From IMG/VR virus record IMGVR_UViG_3300043786_000784, positions 1 through 30,969 of that record: a DNA stretch of 30,969 bases. One strand, 5' to 3'. A model generated the notes under the pieces. It was not told the origin of the DNA, made no database searches, and saw nothing but the letters and a program-made list of their open reading frames with translations. The translations under genes and the position numbers were made by a program. The first letter of the stretch is position 1, and the number at the start of each line of letters is the position of its first letter. Source of the stretch: a virus. This document shows, piece by piece, positions 8,154 through 15,529 of this stretch.

Positions 8154-10183
8154 TTGAGGTCGAAGGCCCGGACGGCACCGTTTACGAGTTCCCGCCGAAC
8201 ACCCCGCCCGCCAAGATCAAGGAGGCCATGGCCAAGGCCTATGGCGCTCCGAAGGAGCCCGCGAAGCCCAAGGGCGATGCGAACCGCTGGACAGCCGGGC
8301 AATCGGCCATTCAGGGTGCGACCTTCGGCCTTGCTGACGAGATCGTTGATCCGCTCGTTGCTGGCGTTGGCTATATCGGCAAGAACCTGTTTGGCGACGG
8401 CACGACCTATGCCGACGAATTTCGCCGCGTCCGCGAGCAGGGGCGCGCCGATATGGAAGCCTATGAAAGCCAAAACCCCGGCAAGGCTACCGCTGCCAAG
8501 ATCGCAGGCGGCGTTGCGCTGGGCGGTGCTCTTGGCAAGGGCAGCAACGCAGCGGCGACGACTGTCGCAGGCGGCGGCGCGGCTCCGACCGGCGGCTTGA
8601 CCATGGCCGGGCGCATCGGCACCAGCCTGCCGGCGCGCGTGGCTGAAAGCGCAATCGAGGCGGGTGCCTATGGTGGATTGCAAGCCTTTGGCGAAGCCAG
8701 CGGCACCCCGAATGAACGGCTTGACGAGGCACTGACGGGCGCCGCAGCCGGTGCCGTCACGGGCGGCGCTCTGACGGGTGGCCTTGCCGCGCTCAAGGGC
8801 GCAACGTCGGGCATCACGTCAGCCATTCGAGGCAGGACCGACCCGCAGGGCTATGCCGCGCGCAAGGTGGCGCAGTCAATCGAGCGAACCGGCACGCCGC
8901 TGCGCTCCGTCTATGACCGGCTTGACGACCTTGGCGACGATGCGCGCATTGCCGACTTGGGCGAGAACACGCGCGACCTGTTGCGGGTGTCGAACAACCA
9001 GGCGGGCGCTGGTCGCGAGGCAATCGAGCAATTCGCGTCCGACCGCGTGGGCGACAGCCGGTCGCGTATTTCGGATGGGCTTCGCTCTGCGACCGGCAAG
9101 AACCCGTCTGACTTTTACGCCACGCTGGACGCGCTTGAGGCGTCCTATCGCGCGAAGGCTGCGCCTGCCTATAAGGCAGCATACAGCCAGCCTATAGACT
9201 ACAGCGACTTTGCGCTCGATGACCTTGCCAAGCGCATTCCGGCGCGCGCATGGGCGAAGGCCAACGCGCTCATGCAGGCAGAAGGCTATACGCCTCGGCA
9301 GTTGCTGGCCAAGGTTGCCGACGACGGCAGCGTGACATTCAACCGCGTGCCGGATGTGAAGCAGTGGGACTATGTGCAGCGGGGCCTGCGCGAAATTGCC
9401 GAAGGCACGGACGGCGCGGGCGCGTTCGGAAAGCAAACCGACTATGGCCGCGCTATCCTGAATTTGCGCAAGGAACTGCTCAAAACGCTTGATGCGAAGG
9501 TTCCGGCCTTCGGAACCGCGCGCAAGATCGCTGGCGACGCAATCAGTATGCGGCAGGCGATGGACACGGGCCGGGATCTTGTCGGCGTAGGTGGCGAGGA
9601 AGCGCGACGCGCCGTGGCGAAACTCAAGGGGCCTGACGCCGAAGCCGCGCGCATGGGCTACCTGAAAGCCTTGCAAGACCAGTTCTTGAAGGGGCGCGAC
9701 GGCAGCGACCGGGTGGCCGCAGTCTGGACACCACGACAGCGCGAAGTGTTCGGGGTGCTGTTTCCGGGGCAGAAGTTTGACGACTTCGCCAAAGCGATGG
9801 CTGATGAGGCCAAAAAGCTCAAGACGGCGCGCGCCGTAACCGGCAACAGCACGACCACACGTCAGCTTGCGCAGGCTGACGAAGGCGGCATTGATGTGGA
9901 CTTCGCCGCAAGTGCCGCAACGAGCGGCCTGACGAGTGCGGCCATTCAGGCCATGGCACGCTATGCGCGAAAGCTCGGCGGCCTCACTGAGCGGTCATCA
10001 AGCGAGATGGGGCGGCTTCTCCTGGCACGCAAGCAAGACCTACCGAGCGTGCTGAAGGAAATTGAAGCCGCGCAACGCAAGATCGCGAGCAGTCAGTTCC
10101 GCGACGGCTTGCTCCCGTTGCTGGGCGGTCGCGTCGGGCAACTGACAGGCGGTGCGGTTACTGCGAACCAGCAGCAACCATAG
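8150..10183 (+). CDS. Large internal virion / DNA-ejection protein
   Basis: This encodes 677 residues and starts at an ATGA overlap. The N-terminus 'EVEGPDGTVYEFPPNTPPAK' followed by 'IKEAMAKAYG' is a small domain I recognise at the front of many phage internal proteins. Next come Gly/Ala-rich, potentially membrane-active segments (about residues 115-230: 'IAGGVALGGALG', 'GAAAGAVTGGALTGGLAAL'). Long coiled, charged helices fill the rest. The hydrophobic-then-helical layout is like P22 gp16 and other proteins that enter the envelope with the DNA. I see no lytic transglycosylase motif. The stop is at 10181-10183, and an 80-bp gap follows that is unusual in this packed operon. Confidence 0.65.
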   Translation: MIEVEGPDGTVYEFPPNTPPAKIKEAMAKAYGAPKEPAKPKGDANRWTAGQSAIQGATFGLADEIVDPLVAGVGYIGKNLFGDGTTYADEFRRVREQGRADMEAYESQNPGKATAAKIAGGVALGGALGKGSNAAATTVAGGGAAPTGGLTMAGRIGTSLPARVAESAIEAGAYGGLQAFGEASGTPNERLDEALTGAAAGAVTGGALTGGLAALKGATSGITSAIRGRTDPQGYAARKVAQSIERTGTPLRSVYDRLDDLGDDARIADLGENTRDLLRVSNNQAGAGREAIEQFASDRVGDSRSRISDGLRSATGKNPSDFYATLDALEASYRAKAAPAYKAAYSQPIDYSDFALDDLAKRIPARAWAKANALMQAEGYTPRQLLAKVADDGSVTFNRVPDVKQWDYVQRGLREIAEGTDGAGAFGKQTDYGRAILNLRKELLKTLDAKVPAFGTARKIAGDAISMRQAMDTGRDLVGVGGEEARRAVAKLKGPDAEAARMGYLKALQDQFLKGRDGSDRVAAVWTPRQREVFGVLFPGQKFDDFAKAMADEAKKLKTARAVTGNSTTTRQLAQADEGGIDVDFAASAATSGLTSAAIQAMARYARKLGGLTERSSSEMGRLLLARKQDLPSVLKEIEAAQRKIASSQFRDGLLPLLGGRVGQLTGGAVTANQQQP

Positions 10184-10277
10184 CCGCAACCGTCTTTGCG
10201 ATTGCGACAATCAGGATAAAGAGCACAATCTTCGCGCCACCCGGCCCGAAGAAAGGTTCTCTCGTGCGCTCGTTCAT
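10158..10277 (-). CDS. Possible antisense single-pass membrane microprotein
   Basis: This reading frame lies opposite the only sizeable gap among the virion genes (10184-10263). It encodes 39 residues: a polar, basic start, then a strongly hydrophobic helix 'AKIVLFILIVAIAKTVAAMV' and a short polar end. An AAGGA sequence about 8 bases before the ATG is a credible ribosome-binding site. Against it: the length is small, it is antisense to the flanking genes, and no promoter was identified. A chance ORF is quite possible. Confidence 0.25.
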   Translation of the reverse strand: MNERTREPFFGPGGAKIVLFILIVAIAKTVAAMVAAGSQ

Positions 10278-10584
10278 CTTCGCATTCCTTTTGGGACTTT
10301 CCACGATGGCAGCAGCAAAAGAAGCTGGCAAGGCACCCGCGCGGGTTTCCCCGCCCATGGTAAAGCCTGACACGCCATGGAAGGATACGCCATTCGGGCA
10401 AGAAGCGTTCGAGCTCAAGCGCCGGCTTGACGCTGAGGAAATCACGTTCACCGAGTTCGTGGACATGAGCGCCGCGCTCGCGCGCAAATACGGTCATGAG
10501 CCGTTCAAACGCCTCGACCCGCAACAGAATGCAGACCCGACCGCACCGGTTCGGGGCCTCATTGACCGATTGGAGCGCCGCTGA
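10264..10584 (+). CDS. Small exported protein, Sec signal peptide
   Basis: This encodes 106 residues from a GTG at 10264, chosen because GAAAGG lies about 7 bases upstream. No ATG or GTG upstream in the frame has a comparable site. The N-terminus 'RSFIFAFLLGLSTMAAAKEA' is a typical Sec signal peptide with an Ala-x-Ala cleavage site near residue 18. The mature part is Pro-rich, then helical ('FELKRRLDAEEITFTEFVDM'), with no Cys lipobox. A periplasmic product encoded beside the wall hydrolase could help DNA entry or lysis, but this is inference. It overlaps the next start (TGATG). Confidence 0.6.
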   Translation: MRSFIFAFLLGLSTMAAAKEAGKAPARVSPPMVKPDTPWKDTPFGQEAFELKRRLDAEEITFTEFVDMSAALARKYGHEPFKRLDPQQNADPTAPVRGLIDRLERR

Positions 10585-12560
10585 TGACTTCCAGCCTGTC
10601 GTCCTATTCGGATCGAGATCGCGCCATCGGCATCGGCACCATCATGGGCGAAGCCTTGCGCGAAGGCCCGGACGGCATGGCAGCGATTGCCGACGTGATC
10701 GCCAACCGGATGGAGGACCCATCCTTTGCGCGCTACGGGCAGACCATCGAGGGGCAAGCGTATCGCGCGCGCGAGTTCTCGACGTGGAGCAAGGCTGAAG
10801 AGCGCGCCTACGACATCGCCTATCGCTCTGCATTCGCGCCTGACACCCTCACGCAGCGCGAGAAAGACTTCTATTCGCAGGCGGTCGAAGCCTTCGACAG
10901 CGTATTCACGAACGGCACGCGGCGAGGCATCGCGCAAGGCGCGACCTTCTACCACAACCCGACTGTCACGGCGAAACTCGGCACGGACAGTTTTCACAAG
11001 GGTCTCGAAAAGACCTATGGCGGCGTGACCATCGGGAACCATCGCTTCACGGGGCCGAATATCGGGCGCCCGGAAGCCTACACGGTCGGCTTTACCGGCA
11101 TCCCCGATGTGGTGCGTGGTCCCGACCTCCCGGCCCCTGTCAATGTCACGACAGCCATTGAAAACCGCAACATGCCGTTGTCGGTGTCTCCCATGGGGCC
11201 GCTCGGGATGGGGCCTGAAGGCTTCCAACCGACTGCAGCCGGATTTGCCTCCGGCATCGACTTCAGCGGCTATATGCCTAGCAGCGCGCCGAGCATGACG
11301 ATGGCTGCGCCCTCGACGGACTACAGCATCGGCCCCGTTGGCGCTCTTGGCATGGCTCCTGCCGGCTTCCAGCCCAGCGCGGCGGGCTTTGCCTCGGGCG
11401 TCGACTTCGGCGGCTATGACTACGGAGCGCCAACGCCTGCCGCACGCTCTGCGCCCTCCATGACGCAGCAGCAGACCGCGCCGATGTCGGTGGGGCAGGT
11501 GGGTGCACTCGGGATGGGTCCTGAAGGCTTCCAAGCGAGCAGCCCATCGCCTGACGTGGCGGCGAACCTCGATAGCTACATGCCGAATGCAGCGCCCAGC
11601 ATGACGATGGCATCGCCTGAAATGGGCATGTCGATTGCCCCGGCTGGTGCGCTCGGCATGGCGCCTGCCGGCTTTTCGCTCGACCCCACGCGCACGCCGT
11701 CATCTGCACCCGACTTCACCTCGGCCATCAACCAGTATGGCACGTCGATGGACGAGACTGACCGCGCGCGGCGCTCCGTCGAGGCGCAGGACATGCGCCT
11801 GGGGCTTCAGCGCGAGGCGCAGCGTCTCGGTGCACCCACCAAGGACCAGGCGCGCGTGCCGCAAGCCCAGCCGCGCTCTGTTGTCGCTGGCACGCCAGAA
11901 CAGGCGCTCCAACCCGAAGAGGTTCCGGCACCGGTGCCAACGCTGCCGCCTGTGCAGCCGGTGGCGCTCACGCCTGCGCTAAGGCCCGCCATTCGCCCGC
12001 CTGCGCCCGTCATGCCGCAACAGCAGGCGCAGCAGCAAGGCCCGCGCGGCCCGTCCTCCTTCGGCTCGCTAGGCGATTACATGGGCGCAGTGTCAACCGG
12101 GCGCGCATCTGCGCCGGCTGGGCTCGAGGGCATGGTCGGCCTGCTCGGCACCGACAACTACGCCATGATGGCGTATGACCAGATCCAGAAGGCCGCCGCC
12201 CTCGAAATGGGCCTGCCTTCGCCCTTTAAAAGCTCGTTCGATTTCGGTTTCAGCCCGGTCGCCAATCCGTTCTCGGGCTTGCTCGACAGCTTCAAATCCG
12301 TGTTCGGCATCACGCCCGCGCCCTCGCTCACGCCTGCCGCACAATCTGGCGAGACGCTCGGCTGGGGCAATTACGATCTGGGGTTCGAGAAGTCGGTTCT
12401 CGACAGCTTCAACCGCAACATGGGCGATTACGTGGACTTCGGCGGCTCGCAAAGCGACGGTTGGGGTGGCTACGGCATCGGCTCCTACAACAACATGTCG
12501 AACGCTGGCGGCGGCGGTCTGACCGGCGATGGCTGGGGCAACGACCCGGCGCGCGGCTAA
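10584..12560 (+). CDS. Virion-region protein with SleB-type cell-wall hydrolase domain
   Basis: This encodes 658 residues. Residues ~10-155 match the SleB / cell-wall hydrolase family (Hydrolase_2): 'IGTIMGEALREGPDGMAAIA' carries the expected catalytic Glu (E23) in the MGEA motif. It continues with 'DVIANRM' and 'ATFYHNPTV' and ends near 'NHRFTGP'. Residues ~197-369 hold four imperfect repeats. After them come a Pro/Gln-rich linker (about 415-495) and a Gly/Asn-rich C-terminus. The enzyme probably opens peptidoglycan locally during DNA entry, since a separate endolysin is encoded downstream. It could also act in lysis. An intrinsic terminator follows immediately. Confidence 0.7.
   Translation: MTSSLSSYSDRDRAIGIGTIMGEALREGPDGMAAIADVIANRMEDPSFARYGQTIEGQAYRAREFSTWSKAEERAYDIAYRSAFAPDTLTQREKDFYSQAVEAFDSVFTNGTRRGIAQGATFYHNPTVTAKLGTDSFHKGLEKTYGGVTIGNHRFTGPNIGRPEAYTVGFTGIPDVVRGPDLPAPVNVTTAIENRNMPLSVSPMGPLGMGPEGFQPTAAGFASGIDFSGYMPSSAPSMTMAAPSTDYSIGPVGALGMAPAGFQPSAAGFASGVDFGGYDYGAPTPAARSAPSMTQQQTAPMSVGQVGALGMGPEGFQASSPSPDVAANLDSYMPNAAPSMTMASPEMGMSIAPAGALGMAPAGFSLDPTRTPSSAPDFTSAINQYGTSMDETDRARRSVEAQDMRLGLQREAQRLGAPTKDQARVPQAQPRSVVAGTPEQALQPEEVPAPVPTLPPVQPVALTPALRPAIRPPAPVMPQQQAQQQGPRGPSSFGSLGDYMGAVSTGRASAPAGLEGMVGLLGTDNYAMMAYDQIQKAAALEMGLPSPFKSSFDFGFSPVANPFSGLLDSFKSVFGITPAPSLTPAAQSGETLGWGNYDLGFEKSVLDSFNRNMGDYVDFGGSQSDGWGGYGIGSYNNMSNAGGGGLTGDGWGNDPARG
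11172..11690 (+). repeat. Four imperfect coding repeats in the SleB-like protein
   Basis: About 43-53 codons per unit. Each unit starts with a variant of 'SVxPxGxLGMxPxGFQP' and the first three continue through a variable part to 'SAPSMT'. The cores read 'GPLGMGPEGFQP', 'GALGMAPAGFQP', 'GALGMGPEGFQA' and 'GALGMAPAGFSL'. Similar stretches such as GGCATGGCTCCTGCCGG recur in the DNA. The units look like a surface-exposed or flexible spacer that has expanded by duplication. Confidence 0.8.
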
Positions 12561-12583
12561 TCATCACGCATTCTGACGGCTCC

Positions 12584-12607
12584 GGGGTGGCGAAAGCCGC
12601 CCTTTTT
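12584..12607 (+). terminator. Rho-independent terminator
   Basis: GGGTGGC (12585-12591) pairs with GCCGCCC (12596-12602) around a GAAA tetraloop, with one G-T pair, and is followed by TTTTT (12603-12607). It separates the long virion operon from the tail fibre and lysis genes. Confidence 0.85.
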
Positions 12608-12624
12608 GCATTGGAGAACACCAT

Positions 12625-13806
12625 ATGCCGGGCAATCCGTGGGTCTGGTCCAAGACCGCATCCGACAATGACGACGCGGACGGGACCATTAACTGGACCG
12701 AGGGTCAAAACCCTTCGACGGTCAACAACAGCGCCCGCGCGATGATGGCCGCTATTGCCAACTTCCGCGACGACCAGGGCGGGGCGCTGAGCACCACGGG
12801 CGTGGGCAACGTCTATGTGGCGACCACGAATGCGGGTCTGACGGCGCTTGCTGATGGCATCATGCTATCCGTCAAGATCAACATCGCGAACACGAGCGCG
12901 GCCACGCTGAACGTGGATGCGACCGGCGCGAAGGCGTTGCGCAAGTTCACGCAGAACACCGAAACAGCGCTCGTGCAGGGCGACCTGATCGCAGGCGCGC
13001 ATTACATCCTGCAATACAACAGCGGCGCGAATGGCGGCTCTGGCGCGTGGATCGTGCTCAACCCGTCTTATTCGCCCGTGCCGGCCTCGTCGGTTGACAA
13101 CCAGATTGCCATCTTCGACGGCACGAGCGGACAGCTTGCTGGGGCTGGCGCGTTCATCGATGACACCGGGCGGCTGCTCACGGATGACGGGACGCAGGCT
13201 CTCCCCGGCCATAGCTTCATCACAGACAGCGACACGGGCGCGTTTAACCCGGCTGTAGGTGTTTACGCGATCACGACGGATGGCATCGAGCGGCTGCGGA
13301 TCGCGAGCGGGAACATGCTCGTCGGCACCACGACCGCCGTGTTTGGCAGCGGGCGGGTGCAGTCGCAGGACACAACAGCGCCGTTCAACGCCTCGTGCAC
13401 GAACGCGTCTAACCTCGGTGCCGGCATCTACATCGACCGCACCGCCTCGGACGGCTTTATGGCCGTATTCTACCGCAATGGCGTGACGGCTGGCAGCATC
13501 TCCCAGTCTGGCTCGTCGGTCACCTACAACACCACGTCGGACGCTCGGCTGAAAACCAACGTGCTGCCGATGGCGGGCTACGGCCTTTCGGTTGTCCGCA
13601 GGCTCAAGCCGTGCTCGTTCGACTGGACCACCAGCCGGATGCGTGACTACGGCCTGATTGCGCAGGAGGTGCACGACGTTGCGCCGAATGCCGTCACGCC
13701 GGGCGATGTGTGGCAACTCGATCAATCCAAGCTGGTGGCCTTCCTCATCGACGCCGTGCAGGTGCTCGACAAGCGGTTGCAGGCTCTCGAGAGCGACGGG
13801 GCGTGA
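12625..13806 (+). CDS. Tail fibre protein with C-terminal S74 intramolecular chaperone
   Basis: This encodes 393 residues with a GGAG ribosome-binding site 9 bases before the ATG. The N-terminal ~150 residues ('WSKTASDNDDADGTINWTEG', then 'PSTVNNSARAMMAAIANFRDD') match the attachment region of many phage tail fibres. A beta-rich shaft follows. Residues ~300-393 form a peptidase S74 / intramolecular chaperone domain: 'TTSDARLKTN' provides the Ser305-Lys310 dyad, and 'YGLIAQEVHDVAPNAV' is the conserved helix. This domain trimerises, assists folding and then cleaves itself off. A receptor-binding role is inferred. The gene lies between a terminator and the lysis cassette. Confidence 0.85.
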   Translation: MPGNPWVWSKTASDNDDADGTINWTEGQNPSTVNNSARAMMAAIANFRDDQGGALSTTGVGNVYVATTNAGLTALADGIMLSVKINIANTSAATLNVDATGAKALRKFTQNTETALVQGDLIAGAHYILQYNSGANGGSGAWIVLNPSYSPVPASSVDNQIAIFDGTSGQLAGAGAFIDDTGRLLTDDGTQALPGHSFITDSDTGAFNPAVGVYAITTDGIERLRIASGNMLVGTTTAVFGSGRVQSQDTTAPFNASCTNASNLGAGIYIDRTASDGFMAVFYRNGVTAGSISQSGSSVTYNTTSDARLKTNVLPMAGYGLSVVRRLKPCSFDWTTSRMRDYGLIAQEVHDVAPNAVTPGDVWQLDQSKLVAFLIDAVQVLDKRLQALESDGA

Positions 13807-13808
13807 CC

Positions 13809-13946
13809 ATGCGCGACGATGCCGGCATGTCGGCGCTGCTCGTCCTGTGCGTGCTGCTGATGATCCTGGCGCTTCCGGCCTGCGCCAAGCGCGATCCGTG
13901 GGCTGACTACGCGCGCGGCGTGCTTATCCTTGAAGGTGACAAATGA
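13809..13946 (+). CDS. Small membrane/lipoprotein leading the lysis cassette
   Basis: This is a 45-residue gene, 2 bp after the tail fibre stop and overlapping the endolysin start by ATGA. GGGGCG lies about 5 bases before the ATG. It is a short polar start followed by 'SALLVLCVLLMILALPACAK', a hydrophobic segment ending in Leu-Pro-Ala-Cys. This is a plausible but non-ideal lipobox because of the Pro at -2. The remaining ~20 residues are charged. It could be a tiny lipoprotein or a single-pass membrane peptide. A part in lysis is inferred from position. Confidence 0.6.
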   Translation: MRDDAGMSALLVLCVLLMILALPACAKRDPWADYARGVLILEGDK

Positions 13947-14617
13947 CGGGTATCGATACCGCCAGCGAACGCCGGCTTGAAGGCGTTCACCCCGACCTTG
14001 TGCGCGTTGTCCGTCGCGCGGCTGCCGATGGTGCGCCGTCCTTCCGCGTGATTGAAGGCGTCCGCAGTCTGACAAGGCAGCGTGATCTTGTCGCCCGTGG
14101 CGCCTCAAAGACGATGAACAGTCGGCACCTGACGGGGCACGCTGTCGATATCGTGCCGCTGGACCAGTATGGCGGCGTGTCGTGGGACTGGCCGCTTTAT
14201 CGCCCGCTTGCCAAGGCCATCAAGGCGGCAGCGAAGGCCGAAGGCGTGCCTGTTGAATGGGGCGGGGACTGGACGCGCTTTGCCGATGGTCCGCACTGGC
14301 AACTGCCGTGGAAGGCATATCCCGCCACGCCCCCGCGCGAAGCCGCCAGCGCCGAACCCATCACCGAACGCAACCGCACGAACCTTGCCGCGTCGCGGAC
14401 TGCGCAGGGTGCCGTTGCCGCATCCGCAGGCGGCGCCGTGGGCCTTCTGGAAAGCGGGCGCCAGATCACGACCGAACTTCAGCAGGCGGATGGCCACATA
14501 TCGTCGGGTTCCATCCTTGGACTGGCCATCGGCGCAATCATCGTCACGGGCGCGCTGTATGCGCTTTATGCCCGATGGGACGACGCCGGGCGTCCGCTGC
14601 CATGGGGGCGGGAATGA
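13943..14617 (+). CDS. Endolysin: M15-type D,L-peptidase with C-terminal membrane anchor
   Basis: This encodes 224 residues. The N-terminal ~125 residues match peptidase M15 (VanY / L-alanyl-D-glutamate peptidase) endolysins. 'SRHLTGHAVDIVP' supplies zinc ligands H62 and D69, and 'EWGGDWTRFADGPHWQL' supplies the third ligand H118 and the probable catalytic acid D115. It should cut peptide stems of peptidoglycan. Residues ~188-210 ('SILGLAIGAIIVTGALYALY') form one clear transmembrane helix near the C-terminus, preceded by a Gly/Ala-rich linker. There is no N-terminal signal. It overlaps the genes on both sides by 4 bases, as the first enzyme of the lysis cassette. Confidence 0.85.
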   Translation: MTGIDTASERRLEGVHPDLVRVVRRAAADGAPSFRVIEGVRSLTRQRDLVARGASKTMNSRHLTGHAVDIVPLDQYGGVSWDWPLYRPLAKAIKAAAKAEGVPVEWGGDWTRFADGPHWQLPWKAYPATPPREAASAEPITERNRTNLAASRTAQGAVAASAGGAVGLLESGRQITTELQQADGHISSGSILGLAIGAIIVTGALYALYARWDDAGRPLPWGRE

Positions 14618-14892
14618 TGCCGTGGTGGTTGGGTTCATTCTGGCGTGTCTTGCCCGTCGTGGCGGCTGCCTTTGTCGCGCTTTGGCTTGGCTATCAGGCC
14701 GGCGCTCACTTCGGAGAAAGGCGGGGCCATGCTGCCGGATATGCCAAGGCGATTGCAGACATTGACGAAGCGAACCGACAGGCCCGCCGCAAGGCTGAAG
14801 CCGGCGAAGATGCTGTTGTGCGCTGCTATCGCAGTGGCGGTCAGTGGGTGCGCCAGCGTGGCGCCTGTGAACAGCCCGTGCGGGGTGATTGA
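14614..14892 (+). CDS. Rz: Inner-membrane spanin (Rz-like)
   Basis: This encodes 92 residues. The start is taken at the ATGA overlap with the endolysin stop; ATGs at 14602 and 14617 are in the same frame. There is one N-terminal transmembrane helix (about residues 6-28, 'LGSFWRVLPVVAAAFVALWL') followed by a charged helical periplasmic part ('AIADIDEANRQARRKAEAGE'). This is the topology of i-spanins, which bridge to an outer-membrane lipoprotein and fuse the membranes at lysis. The matching o-spanin overlaps its 3' end in another frame, which is strong support. The C-terminal Cys pair (C71, C84) could form disulfides. Confidence 0.8.
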   Translation: MMPWWLGSFWRVLPVVAAAFVALWLGYQAGAHFGERRGHAAGYAKAIADIDEANRQARRKAEAGEDAVVRCYRSGGQWVRQRGACEQPVRGD

Positions 14893-14995
14893 AGATAGCC
14901 TTATCGACGTGACAGGTAAGACGCGCGCCGATGATGAACGCATCAGCCGGCACTTTGAACGCGGGGTTGCGGCTGAATGCTGGGGGCGCTCGTGA
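14810..14995 (+). CDS. Rz1: Outer-membrane spanin lipoprotein (Rz1-like)
   Basis: This encodes 61 residues from the ATG at 14810, overlapping the Rz-like gene by 83 bp in a different frame, as in classical overlapping Rz/Rz1 pairs. The N-terminus 'MLLCAAIAVAVSGCAS' is a lipoprotein signal with lipobox VSGC, giving a lipidated Cys14. The mature part is short and helical. A longer reading frame exists upstream but would destroy the signal peptide position, so the internal start is chosen. A GGCGAAG stretch precedes it. The stop overlaps the next gene's GTG. Confidence 0.8.
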   Translation: MLLCAAIAVAVSGCASVAPVNSPCGVIEDSLIDVTGKTRADDERISRHFERGVAAECWGRS

Positions 14996-15216
14996 ACGAT
15001 ATGGAAATGCGCGAACGCCTCGTGCGTCTTGAAGCCGACTTCGAAAACGCCGTGAAGCGCTTGGACGAAATCAACGTCAAGGTGAGCCAGATGCATGAAA
15101 TGATGCTGAAGGCCAAGGGCGCGCAATGGGCATTAGTCGGGCTTGCGGGCTTGGCGGGCTTTGCCGCGTCCAAGTTCCAGACGGTCATTCACTGGATCGG
15201 GGCAGCGCCCCGGTAA
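14992..15216 (+). CDS. Holin-like protein (XhlA type)
   Basis: This encodes 74 residues from a GTG at 14992 that overlaps the Rz1 stop (GTGA) and has GGGGG upstream. An ATG at 14977 in frame is possible but lies inside Rz1. Residues ~5-45 form a coiled coil ('MRERLVRLEADFENAVKRLD'), and a single C-terminal transmembrane helix follows ('ALVGLAGLAGFAASKFQTVI'). Amphipathic coil plus C-terminal membrane helix is the layout of the XhlA haemolysin/holin family. It is the last gene of the lysis cassette and two terminators follow. The holin role is inferred. Confidence 0.65.
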   Translation: MNDMEMRERLVRLEADFENAVKRLDEINVKVSQMHEMMLKAKGAQWALVGLAGLAGFAASKFQTVIHWIGAAPR

Positions 15217-15221
15217 CCCGC

Positions 15222-15244
15222 GCCGGGCGGCTTCCCGGCTTTTT
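15222..15244 (+). terminator. Rho-independent terminator after lysis genes
   Basis: GCCGGG (15222-15227) pairs with CCCGGC (15234-15239) around a six-base loop, and TTTTT follows at 15240-15244. It lies 5 bp after the holin stop. Confidence 0.8.
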
Positions 15245-15294
15245 GCCAAGGTCGGTTCCCAACTCGGCTTTGTGTGTTTCTCCTCGGACCACTT

Positions 15295-15325
15295 GCCCCG
15301 CTGGCTTCGGCTGGCGGGGCTTTTT
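15295..15325 (+). terminator. Second rho-independent terminator
   Basis: GCCCCGCTGGC (15295-15305) pairs with GCTGGCGGGGC (15310-15320) around a TTCG tetraloop, with two G-T pairs, then TTTTT (15321-15325). As a second terminator in tandem, it insulates the attP/integrase region from late rightward transcription. Confidence 0.85.
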
Positions 15326-15336
15326 CGTGCGCCCGG

Positions 15337-15381
15337 ATGTCTACAGATATGCGCCGATTTTTCCGGCATGACTGTAGACAT
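15337..15381. repeat. 10-bp perfect inverted repeat, 25-bp spacer
   Basis: ATGTCTACAG (15337-15346) is the exact reverse complement of CTGTAGACAT (15372-15381). No T-run follows it on either strand, so it is more likely a protein-binding site (integrase or excisionase) than a terminator. Confidence 0.7.
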
Positions 15382-15447
15382 GGGTTTTCAGCGTTCCCCG
15401 CTGTTTCGCTTGCGTTCGCGCCTGTTCCGGGGTGGCCTGAAAACCGA

Positions 15448-15485
15448 TATGGTTAACCCGTAATGACTTAGCGGGATTAACCATA
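15448..15485 (-). repeat. Inverted repeat: leftward terminator or integrase core site
   Basis: TATGGTTAACCCG (15448-15460) pairs with CGGGATTAACCATA (15472-15485) with one bulged A and an 11-base centre. Read leftward, GGTTTTC follows a few bases later, so the hairpin could end the integrase operon. The same symmetry, two ~13-base arms around a short centre, also resembles a tyrosine-recombinase core. The sequence alone cannot decide. Confidence 0.5.
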
Positions 15486-15529
15486 GCATCCCGTTAACGC
15501 GCGCGATCCGAATTCGCTTTCCGCGTCAA

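Larger units (their letters stand above)
15326..15529. other. Gene-free repeat-rich region, probable attP
   Basis: This 204-bp stretch lies between the late terminators and the 3' end of the integrase gene and has no credible gene. It contains two inverted repeats (15337-15381 and 15448-15485). The 9-mer GGTTTTCAG occurs at 15383-15391 and, on the opposite strand, at 15437-15445. Two more copies lie just inside the integrase gene (15545-15553, 15566-15574). GTTAAC occurs at 15452 and 15493. Dense short repeats beside a tyrosine integrase gene are what an attP with arm-type sites looks like. The core cannot be fixed without the host attB. Confidence 0.5.
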
